Positions 1 to 8,018 of a DNA stretch of 64,000 bases are shown piece after piece. Position 1 is the stretch's first letter; each line of letters opens with the position of its first letter. Made by a program: the position numbers and the translations under genes. The stretch comes from an uncultured Bacteroidales bacterium (GTDB lineage Bacteria; Bacteroidota; Bacteroidia; Bacteroidales; Paludibacteraceae), in the NCBI GenBank assembly GCA_900317745.1, contig ONHW01000008.1, forward strand, positions 1 to 64,000. Direction: 5' to 3'. Below the pieces are notes generated by a model. The model did no database searches, had not been told where the DNA came from, and saw only the letters and a list, made by a program, of their open reading frames with translations.

Positions 1-1
1 C

Positions 2-109
2 TCAACCATTGCCGCCGACCTTGAGGCATTCAATGCTCAAAAGGACACCGGTTACAAGACCTTCTACCAGTACCTCTGGCACATCTGTGCAGCCGAGATT
101 GACGGCTAA
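2..109 (+). CDS. C-terminal end of an unknown protein (cut by window edge)
   Basis: An open frame enters from the left edge and ends at a TAA at 107-109, leaving 35 residues with a plausible composition and the tail CAAEIDG. No motif is recognised and no function can be given. The next gene on the same strand is a tiny lipoprotein after about 200 bases of repeat DNA, so the two are probably not tightly coupled. The only support is the uninterrupted frame. Confidence 0.4.
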   Translation, partial: STIAADLEAFNAQKDTGYKTFYQYLWHICAAEIDG

Positions 110-126
110 ACGGAGGTTCTGATGGT

Positions 127-290
127 TCTGTACGGATAGCACGGATTACACTGAGGCAGATGAGTGAACTGTACGGATCGGACGGATTACACGGATGCAG
201 ATGAACAGAGATTCCGTGACACTCCGTGAAAATCCGTGTTCGAGCAAAAATATCCGTGACATCCGTAGTATCCGTACAGAACAAAAACCA
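127..290. repeat. ACGGAT-type interspersed repeat, copy 1
   Basis: This gap is filled with recurring ACGGAT, TCCGTG and ATCCGTA words around a core reading GATTCCGTGACACTCCGTG. The same core occurs in inverted orientation at about 62757-63115, and a third copy begins at 63920. Frames across it translate to near-identical peptides at both places, which is a property of the DNA repeat and not evidence of a gene. Confidence 0.85.
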
Positions 291-306
291 CTAAATTTTC
301 AGCACA

Positions 307-498
307 ATGAAGAAGTACATCAAACAAATCCTGCTGACTCTGTTAACCGCCCTGGCGATAGGCTTAACGGTGATGCTGACGAGTTGCAACGTCACCCGCA
401 CCGTCACCACGACCTCCAGCAGCGTCAAACGCGGTGACACAACCGTGATCATTCAGAGTAAGACCATCGAATCGTACGACGCCTCGAAACGATTGTAG
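307..498 (+). CDS. Small putative lipoprotein, smalltalk-like
   Basis: A 63-residue protein starts MKKYIKQILLTLL, has one hydrophobic segment (residues 6-24) and a lipobox LTSC with Cys27, followed by a Thr/Ser-rich tail. This is a minimal lipoprotein that would be lipidated at Cys27. It resembles the very short Bacteroidetes proteins annotated as smalltalk proteins, which share an MKK...T.....TSC layout, but that is from memory. The ATG at 307 follows the repeat block, and a hairpin with a T-run closes the gene at 503-540. Function unknown. Confidence 0.6.
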   Translation: MKKYIKQILLTLLTALAIGLTVMLTSCNVTRTVTTTSSSVKRGDTTVIIQSKTIESYDASKRL

Positions 499-502
499 CA
501 CA

Positions 503-540
503 AAAAAATCGGCATTCATTTGGAAATGTCGATTTTTTTT
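503..540 (+). terminator. Hairpin terminator after the small lipoprotein
   Basis: An A-rich left arm (AAAAAAATCGGCATT) pairs with AATGTCGATTTTTTTT across a short loop, giving a stem followed by a run of T. It overlaps the -33 element of the next promoter, so termination and re-initiation are packed together. Confidence 0.65.
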
Positions 541-550
541 CGTACTTTTG
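519..550 (+). promoter_or_regulatory. Bacteroidetes promoter for the cupin gene
   Basis: TTTG at 519-522, 20 bases, then TACTTTTG at 543-550 fit the Bacteroidetes consensus. The element lies 21 bases before the ATG at 572 and excludes a TTG start at 548. Confidence 0.75.
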
Positions 551-571
551 CACCGCAAAACGAATAAGACT

Positions 572-928
572 ATGGCTATCCAAACAACTGAACTGATTCG
601 TACATCCCGGAGCTGGGACGGTGCCCTGCTTCCGGATTTTCCGCAAGGAACACCCGAACTGCGCGTGCTGCGGCTGGATTTTCCCGTAGGTGCCAAAACA
701 GGCTGGCACCACCATACGGTGGTTAATTACGGTATAGTACAGCAGGGCGACCTGACTATCGTCTGCCAGGACGGTACAGAACGCACTTTCCGCGAAGGCG
801 AGGCACTCGTCGAGGTGATCGGCACGGTGCATCGCGGAGAGAACCGCGGCAACAAACCCGTTGTGCTGGTTATGTTCTACTACTCTGAACCCGGACAGCA
901 GATAACCATCCAACATCCTGAACTGTAA
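572..928 (+). CDS. Single-domain cupin protein
   Basis: A 118-residue protein starting MAIQTTELIR. It carries both cupin motifs: a metal-binding box around TGWHHHTVVNYGIVQQGD with a His cluster, and a second box around GEALVEVIGTVHRGENRG. This is a small beta-barrel that probably binds a divalent metal, with no second domain to indicate a substrate. Such proteins range from sugar isomerases to dioxygenases, so the reaction is open. The ATG at 572 is chosen because upstream codons lie inside the promoter. It appears to be a single-gene unit. Confidence 0.75.
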   Translation: MAIQTTELIRTSRSWDGALLPDFPQGTPELRVLRLDFPVGAKTGWHHHTVVNYGIVQQGDLTIVCQDGTERTFREGEALVEVIGTVHRGENRGNKPVVLVMFYYSEPGQQITIQHPEL

Positions 929-938
929 CCCGCTGATA

Positions 939-967
939 TTTGTTTCTCAGTCCCGCGAGTGGGACTT
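939..967 (+). repeat. Partial copy of the 3' end of tRNA-Leu(UAA)
   Basis: Twenty-nine bases here match 1045-1073 with one mismatch. The matched part covers the last 17 bases of tRNA-Leu(UAA) plus 12 bases beyond its 3' end. The copies are direct repeats 106 bases apart, the geometry left by integration at a tRNA 3' end, although nothing of an element remains between them. Confidence 0.7.
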
Positions 968-983
968 CCTGCGTAAGTCCCAC
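959..983. other. Hairpin with 9-bp perfect stem
   Basis: GTGGGACTT pairs perfectly with AAGTCCCAC across a 7-base loop. The left arm belongs to the duplicated tRNA end. No T-run follows, so this is a weak terminator candidate at best. Confidence 0.5.
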
Positions 984-1001
984 GCAGCACTTGCAATAAC
1001 C

Positions 1002-1047
1002 AAAAAGAAAACACCTCACAAGTAAACTTGCAGGTGCTCTCCTTTTT
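1002..1047. terminator. Hairpin between the cupin gene and tRNA-Leu
   Basis: AAAAAG...CACCT..CAAGT pairs with ACTTG.AGGTG...CTTTTT. The A-run on one side and T-run on the other make it usable in both directions, closing the cupin gene on + and tRNA-Leu on -. Confidence 0.65.
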
Positions 1048-1056
1048 GTTTCTCAG

Positions 1057-1142
1057 TACCGCGAGTGGGACTTGAACCCACACAGCCGTTTCGGGCCAAA
1101 GGATTTTAAGTCCTTCGTGTCTACCGATTCCACCATCGCGGC
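1057..1142 (-). tRNA. tRNA-Leu(UAA)
   Basis: Reading the minus strand, the acceptor arm GCCGCGA pairs with TCGCGGT, the anticodon stem AAGGA/TCCTT holds a loop with anticodon TAA, a long variable arm typical of leucine tRNA follows, and the T-arm contains GGTTCAAGTCC. The discriminator is A and no CCA is encoded. A promoter lies just upstream at 1156-1187. Confidence 0.95.
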
Positions 1143-1155
1143 AGCAAAAACGGTG

Positions 1156-1187
1156 CAAAGATACGATATTTTATTGAATTTTGCAAA
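1156..1187 (-). promoter_or_regulatory. Promoter for tRNA-Leu(UAA)
   Basis: On the minus strand TTTG (1184-1187), 20 bases, then TATCTTTG (1156-1163). It sits 14 bases upstream of the tRNA. Confidence 0.8.
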
Positions 1188-1222
1188 TTTTTGACCAAAA
1201 ATCATAAAAAAAATCATTCATA

Positions 1223-1254
1223 TTTGCAAATTTCGGAAATTTTATGTATCTTTG
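1223..1254 (+). promoter_or_regulatory. Promoter for the phosphofructokinase gene
   Basis: TTTG at 1223-1226, 20 bases, TATCTTTG at 1247-1254. It lies back to back with the tRNA-Leu promoter in an AT-rich gap. Confidence 0.8.
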
Positions 1255-1325
1255 TACGCTAATTGTGGCGAAAAGCGGACTGCTCACCACAAATGTATCG
1301 ACTAACAATTAAAAAATATACAACC

Positions 1326-2981
1326 ATGCAAAAATCTCCATTACAAATTGCCAGAAGCAATTATCAACCGAAAATGCCGGTAGCACTGTCCGGCCATGTA
1401 CGTCTGTCCGAAGGGGCTGCAACGCAGAGTGTTGCTGATCAGGAAGAGATAAAGAAACTCTTCCCAAACACCTACGGCCTGCCTGTCATCACTATGGAAC
1501 CCAGTGCTGAGGCTCCCGCAGCGTTGCCTGCAATGAACGTAGGCGTTATCCTGTCCGGCGGACAGGCTCCCGGCGGACACAACGTGATAAGCGGACTGTT
1601 TGACGGTCTGAAGAAACTTAATCCTGCCAACAAGCTCTACGGTTTCCTGGGCGGACCTTCAGGACTGATCGAAGGCAAGTATCAGGAACTGACCAAAGAG
1701 ATCATCGACGAGTACCGCAACACCGGCGGATTCGATATCATCGGTTCGGGACGTACCAAACTTGAAGAGACCTGGCAGTTCGACAACGGCATTGAGGTGT
1801 GCAAGAAACTGGGCATCAAGGCTGTTGTGATCATCGGCGGTGACGACTCGAACACCAACGCATGCGTGCTGGCAGAGTACTACCTGCAGAAGAAGTGCGG
1901 CATACAGGTTATCGGCTGCCCGAAAACCATCGACGGTGACCTCAAGAACGAGATGATCGAGACCTCCTTCGGCTTCGATACCGCCTGCAAGGTTTACTCG
2001 GAGCTGATCGGAAACATCCAGCGCGACGCCAACTCGGCAAAGAAATACTGGCACTTCATCCGCCTCATGGGACGCAGCGCCAGCCATATAGCACTCGAGT
2101 GCGCACTGCAGTCGCAACCGAACATCTGCCTCATCTCTGAGGAGGTGGAAGCCAAGAACATGACGCTCAACGATATCGTGGAGCAGATCGTGGAGGTGAT
2201 CGTTGATCGCGCCAATGCCGGACTGAACTTTGGTACTATCCTCATTCCTGAAGGACTGATAGAGTTCATACCTGCCATGCGTATCCTTATCCAGGAACTC
2301 AATGATCTGCTTGCGCAGAACGAGGAGTTTGCTTCGCTCGAGGGCGATGACGCCAAGCGCGAGTACGTCAAGTCGATGCTGTCACCTGCTTCGTGCGAAC
2401 TCTATCGCTCGCTGCCGAAGGGTATTGCACGTCAGTTGACGCTCGACCGCGATCCTCACGGTAACGTCATGGTTAGCCAGATCGAGACCGAGAAACTCCT
2501 TATCGAGATGGTGGGCAAACGTCTGGCACAACTCAAGGCTGCCGGTACGTACAAAGGTAAGTTCTCCGCCCTGAACCACTTCTTCGGCTACGAGGGTCGC
2601 TGCGCTATACCTTCGAACTTCGATGCCGACTACTGCTACTCTATCGGCATGACGGCTACGCATCTCATCGCTGCAGGCAAGACAGGATACATGTCGCTCG
2701 TGCGTAACCTCACCAAGCCCGCTGCAGAGTGGATAGCAGGCGGTGTGCCTATCACCATGATGATGAACATGGAGAAACGTAACGGCAAGATGAAACCCGT
2801 TATCCAGAAAGCACTGGTGGACCTCAACGGTGCACCGTTCAAGTTCTTCGCTGCTCACCGTGCCGAGTGGGCTGACGCCAACACCAGTTACATCTATCCG
2901 GGACCGATCCAGTACTACGGTCCGACGGAGGTATGCGACCAACCGACACACACGCTCATCCTCGAGCAGTCCGGCAAGTAA
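1326..2981 (+). CDS. pfp: Pyrophosphate-dependent phosphofructokinase
   Basis: A 551-residue protein of the long PPi-PFK class, converting fructose 6-phosphate and pyrophosphate to fructose 1,6-bisphosphate and phosphate in glycolysis. Visible motifs: GGQAPGG (78-84), GGDDSNTNA (171-179), PKTIDGD (199-205) and MGRSASH (248-254). The second Asp of GGDD replaces the glycine of ATP-dependent enzymes and marks pyrophosphate use. Length fits the family. The ATG at 1326 is chosen because an upstream GTG at 1263 adds residues unlike the family and lies only a few bases after the promoter. Likely first gene of a unit with the next two. Confidence 0.95.
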   Translation: MQKSPLQIARSNYQPKMPVALSGHVRLSEGAATQSVADQEEIKKLFPNTYGLPVITMEPSAEAPAALPAMNVGVILSGGQAPGGHNVISGLFDGLKKLNPANKLYGFLGGPSGLIEGKYQELTKEIIDEYRNTGGFDIIGSGRTKLEETWQFDNGIEVCKKLGIKAVVIIGGDDSNTNACVLAEYYLQKKCGIQVIGCPKTIDGDLKNEMIETSFGFDTACKVYSELIGNIQRDANSAKKYWHFIRLMGRSASHIALECALQSQPNICLISEEVEAKNMTLNDIVEQIVEVIVDRANAGLNFGTILIPEGLIEFIPAMRILIQELNDLLAQNEEFASLEGDDAKREYVKSMLSPASCELYRSLPKGIARQLTLDRDPHGNVMVSQIETEKLLIEMVGKRLAQLKAAGTYKGKFSALNHFFGYEGRCAIPSNFDADYCYSIGMTATHLIAAGKTGYMSLVRNLTKPAAEWIAGGVPITMMMNMEKRNGKMKPVIQKALVDLNGAPFKFFAAHRAEWADANTSYIYPGPIQYYGPTEVCDQPTHTLILEQSGK

Positions 2982-2996
2982 ATACCCACGCAAGTA

Positions 2997-3746
2997 ATGC
3001 TGCACAAGAGCGTAGTCATACTGCCGGCATTGGTTCTCACCATGCTGCTGCCGATAGGAGTACAGGCGCAACCCCATCAGGATGCGCCGTACTCCGACGA
3101 GCAGTTGTACGCCGCCTATCAGGCAGGGGACATGCAAACATGGAAAGAGTATATCGACCACGCATGCTTCGACTCTCTCACTACACAGGAGCAGACGCGA
3201 CGCGTGTACTATGAGTACGGATATGCTGCCGCACTCCTGGATATCGACAAACGAGCCGCACGACCGTATATCCGGCAGTTCGGCGAACATATTGAGGTGC
3301 TCAAAAACGACCTCCCGCCAGTGCTGCTGCACGTATATACAGTAGCCTTCCATACATACGACCTGGCGGTCTATGCCCGGCATATAAAGATGCACTGCGA
3401 CCAGATTCTCCTGCATGCCGAGCAGGCAGTTCAGGCGGACTCCACTCACCCGCTCGCATGGGGCATACAGGCTAACGTGCACTTCTATGCTCCGCGACTG
3501 ATGGGCGGAAACAAACAACTGGCTATGCGGGAATACGAACGGGCAGACAGTTTGTTCGAACTGCACGCACATGATCATGAACTCGATTGGACATACATGG
3601 CGCAGACCGTCAGCCTCGTGCAGTGCTACGACAAACTCGGACTCAAGGACAAAGCGCTCGCGAAAGCACGACAGGCAGCCGCAAGATGGCAGCGGTTCGA
3701 CTATATGAAGCAATACTTGCAAAAACTCGAAAAGAAAAACAAATAA
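2997..3746 (+). CDS. Secreted helical-repeat (TPR-like) protein of unknown role
   Basis: 249 residues with an N-terminal signal peptide ending near VQAQ (residues 1-25). The rest is alpha-helical in composition, with spaced Tyr, Ala and Leu resembling tetratricopeptide-type repeats; the segment RLMGGNKQLAMREYERA recalls helical-repeat transporter partners of the TatT type, a loose resemblance. It ends in a basic tail KLEKKNK. It probably acts in the periplasm. The start follows the pfp stop by 15 bases and the EF-G paralogue follows after 31 bases, so co-transcription is likely. No function is claimed. Confidence 0.6.
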   Translation: MLHKSVVILPALVLTMLLPIGVQAQPHQDAPYSDEQLYAAYQAGDMQTWKEYIDHACFDSLTTQEQTRRVYYEYGYAAALLDIDKRAARPYIRQFGEHIEVLKNDLPPVLLHVYTVAFHTYDLAVYARHIKMHCDQILLHAEQAVQADSTHPLAWGIQANVHFYAPRLMGGNKQLAMREYERADSLFELHAHDHELDWTYMAQTVSLVQCYDKLGLKDKALAKARQAAARWQRFDYMKQYLQKLEKKNK

Positions 3747-3777
3747 CAACAATAATTAACCATTTAATCTAAAACTT

Positions 3778-5940
3778 ATGGCTAAAGTTTATCATGCAAA
3801 TGAAATCAAGAACATCGCCTTGATGGGAGGTAGCGGTTCAGGTAAAACCACGCTCATGGAGGCTATGCTCTTCGAGAGCGGAGTGATCAAACGTCGCGGC
3901 ACGGTTGAGGCTCAATCCACCGTATGCGACTATTTCCCTGTAGAAAAAGAATACGGCTATTCGGTATTCTCAACCGTATGTAACATTGAATATGCCGGCA
4001 AGAAGTTGAACATCATCGACTGCCCGGGTTCAGATGACTTCTGCGGAGGTGCAATATCTGCACTGCACGTATGCGATACGGCGATCATCACCCTTACCGC
4101 CAACGGCGGAGTAGAGGTCGGTACGCAGAACAACTTCCGCATGGCTGAAAATGCGAAGAAGCCTGTAGTGTTCCTCGTCAATAAGTGCGACCACGAAAAC
4201 GCCAATATCGACCGTACACTCGAGGGACTCAAGGAGAACTTCGGCAACAAGGTTGTTGTACTCCAGTACCCTGTTAACCCGGGCGCAGGATTCAACTCGG
4301 CTATCGATGTCCTCAAACGCAAGATGCTCGTTTGGAAAGCCGAAGGAGGTGCTCCCGAACTCAAAGATATACCTGCTGACGAACAAGCCAAAGCCGAAGA
4401 GATGCTGGCTAATGTCATGGAGATAGCCGCTTCCTACGACGAAGCGCTGATGGAGAAGTTCTTCGACCAGGGCGAACTAACCATCGAGGAGACCATCGAA
4501 GGCATCCGTAACACCTTCAAAGAGGGAGGTATCTATCCCGTTATATGCGCTTCAGGTACACGCGACATGGGCGTACGCCGACTCATGGAGTTCCTCGGTG
4601 AGATGGCACCCGCAGTAGCCGATGCACCCAAGCCGTTGAGCACCGAGGGTGTGGAGGTCGCTCCCGACGACAAAGCTCCCGTTTCGATGTTCATCTTCAA
4701 GACCTCGGTTGAGCCGCATATCGGTGATGTCAACTACTTCAAGGTTATGCAGGGTACGGTACACGCTGCCGACGACCTTGTGAACATGGACCGCGGATCG
4801 AAGGAGCGTATCTCGCAGTTGTATGCCGTGGACGGCAGCATCCGCGTGCCGGTAGATGAGGTTTGCGCAGGTGACATCGCTGCTACCGTTAAACTAAAAG
4901 ATACCCGCACCGGCAACACGCTCAACGCCAAGGATTGCGAACTGCAGTACGAACCCGTCAGCTATCCCGACCCGAAGTACCGCCGTGCTATTCGTCCGAA
5001 CAACGAGCAGGAAGCCGAGAAACTGAGCGCACTGCTCACACGTATGCATGAGGAAGATCCGACATGGCTCGTTGAGCAGAGCAAGGAACTCAAGCAGACT
5101 ATCGTCAGCGGTCAGGGCGAGTTCCACCTGCGTACACTCAAGTGGCGTCTGGAGAACAACGACAAGATGATGGTTACCTTCGAGGAGCCGAAGATCCCGT
5201 ATCGCGAGACAATCACCAAGGCTGCACGTGCCGATTATCGCCACAAGAAGCAGTCCGGTGGTTCGGGTCAGTTCGGTGAGGTGCATCTGATCGTTGAGCC
5301 GTACGAGGAAGGCGTACCTGTTAAGGAGGTTTACAAGTTCGGCAACCAGGAGTACCGCATCAGTGTCAAGGATACGCAGGAGATACCTCTGGAGTGGGGC
5401 GGCAAGCTTGTGCTCATCAACTCTATCGTCGGAGGTGCTATCGATGCACGTTTCATCCCGGCTATCCTCAAAGGCTTGATGGATCGTATGGAGCAAGGAC
5501 CGCTCACGGGCTCGTATGCGCGTGACGTGCGCGTCATTATATATGATGGTAAGATGCACCCGGTTGACTCAAACGAAATATCCTTCCGCCTCGCCGGACG
5601 TAACGCGTTTGCCGAAGCGTTCCGCAACGCTAACCCGAAAGTACTGGAGCCGATCTATGATGTAGAGGTATTCGTTCCGTCAGATATGATGGGCGATGTG
5701 ATGTCCGATATCACCGGTCGTCGCGGCATGGTGCTCGGTATGCACACCGAGAAGAACTTCACACGTCTGAGCGCACAAGTGCCTCTGGCTGAGATGGCGT
5801 CGTACTCCACCACGCTCTCCTCGCTCACCGGCGGACGTGCAACGTTCACGATGAAGTTCAAGGATTACGAGCTTGTTCCGGGCGATGTGCAGGACAAACT
5901 GCTCAAAGCTTACCAGGAGAGCCAGAAGGAGGACGAGTAA
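3778..5940 (+). CDS. fusA2: EF-G2-like elongation factor G paralogue with altered GTPase motif
   Basis: 720 residues with the EF-G domain order: GTPase domain, domain II, then domains III-V (C-terminal part includes GRRGMVLG). P-loop GGSGSGKTT is at 17-25 and NKCD at 135-138. The G3 motif reads DCPGSDDF (81-88) where canonical EF-G has DTPGHVDF, so the catalytic His is Ser85 and the P-loop lacks the usual AHIDAGKTT context. The Bacteroides EF-G2 paralogue is reported to support translation without GTP hydrolysis and to aid gut colonisation; this looks like the same class. It would bind ribosomes in the cytosol. A hairpin terminator follows. Confidence 0.88.
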   Translation: MAKVYHANEIKNIALMGGSGSGKTTLMEAMLFESGVIKRRGTVEAQSTVCDYFPVEKEYGYSVFSTVCNIEYAGKKLNIIDCPGSDDFCGGAISALHVCDTAIITLTANGGVEVGTQNNFRMAENAKKPVVFLVNKCDHENANIDRTLEGLKENFGNKVVVLQYPVNPGAGFNSAIDVLKRKMLVWKAEGGAPELKDIPADEQAKAEEMLANVMEIAASYDEALMEKFFDQGELTIEETIEGIRNTFKEGGIYPVICASGTRDMGVRRLMEFLGEMAPAVADAPKPLSTEGVEVAPDDKAPVSMFIFKTSVEPHIGDVNYFKVMQGTVHAADDLVNMDRGSKERISQLYAVDGSIRVPVDEVCAGDIAATVKLKDTRTGNTLNAKDCELQYEPVSYPDPKYRRAIRPNNEQEAEKLSALLTRMHEEDPTWLVEQSKELKQTIVSGQGEFHLRTLKWRLENNDKMMVTFEEPKIPYRETITKAARADYRHKKQSGGSGQFGEVHLIVEPYEEGVPVKEVYKFGNQEYRISVKDTQEIPLEWGGKLVLINSIVGGAIDARFIPAILKGLMDRMEQGPLTGSYARDVRVIIYDGKMHPVDSNEISFRLAGRNAFAEAFRNANPKVLEPIYDVEVFVPSDMMGDVMSDITGRRGMVLGMHTEKNFTRLSAQVPLAEMASYSTTLSSLTGGRATFTMKFKDYELVPGDVQDKLLKAYQESQKEDE

Positions 5941-5957
5941 TCGCCTGCCTTTGCAAA

Positions 5958-5992
5958 GAAAACAGCGTGCCGGTTGGTACGCTGTTTCTTGT
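5958..5992 (+). terminator. Terminator after the EF-G paralogue
   Basis: AGAAAACAGCGT pairs with ACGCTGTTTCTT across a 10-base loop (one bulged A), followed by a T-rich stretch. It ends the pfp-fusA2 unit and faces the 3' end of glmS. Confidence 0.7.
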
Positions 5993-6027
5993 TTAGTGTT
6001 GAATGTTTAGCGTTTAGTGTTGAGCGT
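5991..6027. repeat. Heptamer repeat, CTCAACGCTCAAC family (intergenic copy)
   Basis: GTTTAGTGTTGA, TGTTTAGCGTTTAG and TGTTGAGCG words follow each other. The reverse complement (CAACACTAAACGCTAAAC) belongs to the repeat seen inside glmS, inside the barrel gene at 19373 and before secA. Confidence 0.65.
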
Positions 6028-6042
6028 AGAGTTGTTGAAGAG

Positions 6043-7950
6043 TTACTCTACCGTGACAGATTTGGCGAGGTTGCGCGGCTGATCGACGTCGCAGCCCTTG
6101 ATCACGGCAATGTGATAGGCGAGCAGTTGCAGCGGTATGACGGTCAGCAGCGGAGTGAGGCACTCTTCGGTAGCAGGTATCTCAATGGTATAATCCGCTA
6201 TCCGGCTGACAAGTTCGTCGCCCTCGGTAACAACGGCTATCACGCGACCTTTGCGGGCTTTGATCTCCTGGATATTGCTGACCACCTTCTCATACGTCCC
6301 GCAGTGCGGTGCAACAACCACTACCGGCATCTCCTGCGATATGAGGGCTATCGGACCATGTTTCATCTCGGCGGCAGGATAACCCTCGGCATGAATGTAA
6401 CTTATCTCCTTGAGTTTGAGTGCACCCTCGAGTGCCACGGGGAAATTGTAACCTCTGCCGAGGTAAATGAAGTTTTGCGCATACGTGAATGTTCTGGCGA
6501 AATCGGCTATGCGTTTGTTCTGGCCGAGTACGCGTTCAATCTTGTCGGGTATCTGCCCGAGTTCGCGTACGATAGCCAGATACTGCTCTTGGCTCAGCGT
6601 CCCTTTCTCGCGCCCTATACACAACGCCAGCATAGTCAGTGCAGTGACTTGTGCCGTGAATGCCTTGGTACTGGCTACGCCGATCTCCGGACCGACATGC
6701 GTATAACAACCGCTGTCGCTCAGTCGCGGGATAGAAGCTCCGACCACATTGCAGATGGAGAAGATAAACGCTCCCTTGGATTTAGCCAGTTGGATAGCAG
6801 CCAGTGTGTCCGCCGTTTCGCCGGATTGCGAGATCGCAACCACAATATCATCCTTGTTAATCACAGGCTTACGGTAGCGGAACTCGCTGGAGTATTCCAC
6901 CTCCACGGGTATCTGTGCAAACTCCTCGATGGCATACATCGCAATCAGTCCTGCATGCCAGCTTGTGCCGCAAGCGGTGATAATGATCCGCTTGGCGTCC
7001 AGAAAACGCTGTTTGTTGTCAATGAATCCAGAAAGGGCTATGTTGTCCTGACGCACGTTCACACGTCCGCGCATCGAGTCGGTCAGTGTACGCGGTTGCT
7101 CGAAGATCTCCTTGAGCATGAAGTGTGGATAACCGCCTTTCTCCAGTTGTGAGAGCGACATCTCAAGGCGCTTGATCTCAGGTGTCTTCTGTACATTGTT
7201 GATTGTGGTGATATCTATATTACTTTCTTCTTTCGGCTCGCCCGCCTCTTTCAACTCATCACTTTCTCTCAACTCTAAACTCTCAACGCTCAACTTTATA
7301 GTCACCACCTCCTCGTCTTCAATATATATCACCTTGTCGGTGTACTCAACGATAGGTGTGGCGTCCGAAGCCAGGAAATATTCGTCCTGACCTATACCCA
7401 CTACCAGCGGTGAGCCCTTGCGAGCGGCAACGAGTGTGTCAGGATGATCCTTGTCAAGTACGGCAATAGCGTATGCACCCACTACCTGCTGCAACGCCAG
7501 TTGCACGGCGGTCTTCAGATCGACATGCCGGTTGAGTTGCGTATATTCGATCAGTTGCACCAGCACCTCCGTATCCGTGTCTGATTTGAAGGTGTACCCC
7601 TCTTGTTGCAGTCCGGCTTTGAGCACGGCATAGTTCTCTATTATACCGTTGTGGATAATTGCCAGCCGCTCGCTTTCGGAGTAATGCGGATGAGCGTTCA
7701 CGGTGTTCGGCTCGCCGTGTGTCGCCCAACGCGTATGGGCTATGCCTATGCAACCGTCGGTATCCTTGTCAGCAGCATACGTCTCCAGTTCCGCCACTTT
7801 GCCCTTGGCTTTGTAGATGTTCAGTTGCCCTTGCGGATTGATCAGTGCTACACCTGCACTATCGTAACCGCGGTACTCCAAACGGTGCAAACCTTTAATC
7901 AGTATCGGATACGCCTTGCGCTTGCCGATATATCCAACTATTCCACACAT
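6043..7950 (-). CDS. glmS: Glutamine-fructose-6-phosphate aminotransferase with repeat-encoded insertion
   Basis: 635 residues. It transfers the amide nitrogen of glutamine to fructose 6-phosphate, the first step of UDP-GlcNAc synthesis for peptidoglycan and LPS. After the initiator Met, Cys2 (MCGIVGYIG) is the amidotransferase nucleophile; residues 1-215 form that domain and the rest holds two SIS sugar-isomerase domains (TACGTSWHAG, SQSGETADT, GVASTKAFT), ending AKSVTVE. Start 7950 is fixed by the need for Cys2; the frame extends upstream only through repeat DNA. Residues about 219-245, between the domains, are extra compared with relatives and the first part is encoded by the CTCAACGCTCAAC repeat. 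Last gene of the glnN operon, 19 bases after dapL. Confidence 0.96.
   Translation of the reverse strand: MCGIVGYIGKRKAYPILIKGLHRLEYRGYDSAGVALINPQGQLNIYKAKGKVAELETYAADKDTDGCIGIAHTRWATHGEPNTVNAHPHYSESERLAIIHNGIIENYAVLKAGLQQEGYTFKSDTDTEVLVQLIEYTQLNRHVDLKTAVQLALQQVVGAYAIAVLDKDHPDTLVAARKGSPLVVGIGQDEYFLASDATPIVEYTDKVIYIEDEEVVTIKLSVESLELRESDELKEAGEPKEESNIDITTINNVQKTPEIKRLEMSLSQLEKGGYPHFMLKEIFEQPRTLTDSMRGRVNVRQDNIALSGFIDNKQRFLDAKRIIITACGTSWHAGLIAMYAIEEFAQIPVEVEYSSEFRYRKPVINKDDIVVAISQSGETADTLAAIQLAKSKGAFIFSICNVVGASIPRLSDSGCYTHVGPEIGVASTKAFTAQVTALTMLALCIGREKGTLSQEQYLAIVRELGQIPDKIERVLGQNKRIADFARTFTYAQNFIYLGRGYNFPVALEGALKLKEISYIHAEGYPAAEMKHGPIALISQEMPVVVVAPHCGTYEKVVSNIQEIKARKGRVIAVVTEGDELVSRIADYTIEIPATEECLTPLLTVIPLQLLAYHIAVIKGCDVDQPRNLAKSVTVE
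7266..7297. repeat. CTCAACGCTCAAC-family repeat inside glmS
   Basis: CTCTCAACTCTAAACTC and CAACGCTCAACTTTA lie in the coding region and are translated in frame as KLSVESLELRES in the linker between the glutaminase and isomerase domains. The same words occur between genes at 5991 and 47384. Confidence 0.8.
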
Positions 7951-7968
7951 AAAGTTATATAAGATTTT

Positions 7969-8018
7969 ATTATTTATGATTTGGGATTTCCGATTTACGA
8001 TGTATGATTTGGTCATTT
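7969..8018. repeat. GATTTGGGATTTCCGATTTACGAT-type repeat at the dapL/glmS junction
   Basis: Short words GATTTGG, GATTTCC, GATTTACGAT and GTATGATTTGG follow each other. The block encodes the last residues of DapL (HRKSEIPNHK) and runs up to the glmS leader. Confidence 0.65.

Noticed and set aside
195..437. Peptide frame in the ACGGAT repeat (also at 62753-62938)
   Set aside because: The matching translations come from the repeated DNA; the frame at 195 also runs into the real lipoprotein gene at 307.
959..983. Second tRNA gene at the duplicated tRNA end
   Set aside because: Only the T-arm and acceptor 3' part are present; no anticodon arm follows.
2382..3752. Open frame of 456 codons on the minus strand opposite pfp and the TPR-like gene
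   Set aside because: It is antisense to two genes with clear family matches or a signal peptide, spans the gap between them, and its translation is rich in Val, Leu, His and Arg without motifs.
5974..7152. Open frame of 392 codons on the plus strand opposite glmS
   Set aside because: It mirrors the glmS coding strand and shows no family features.
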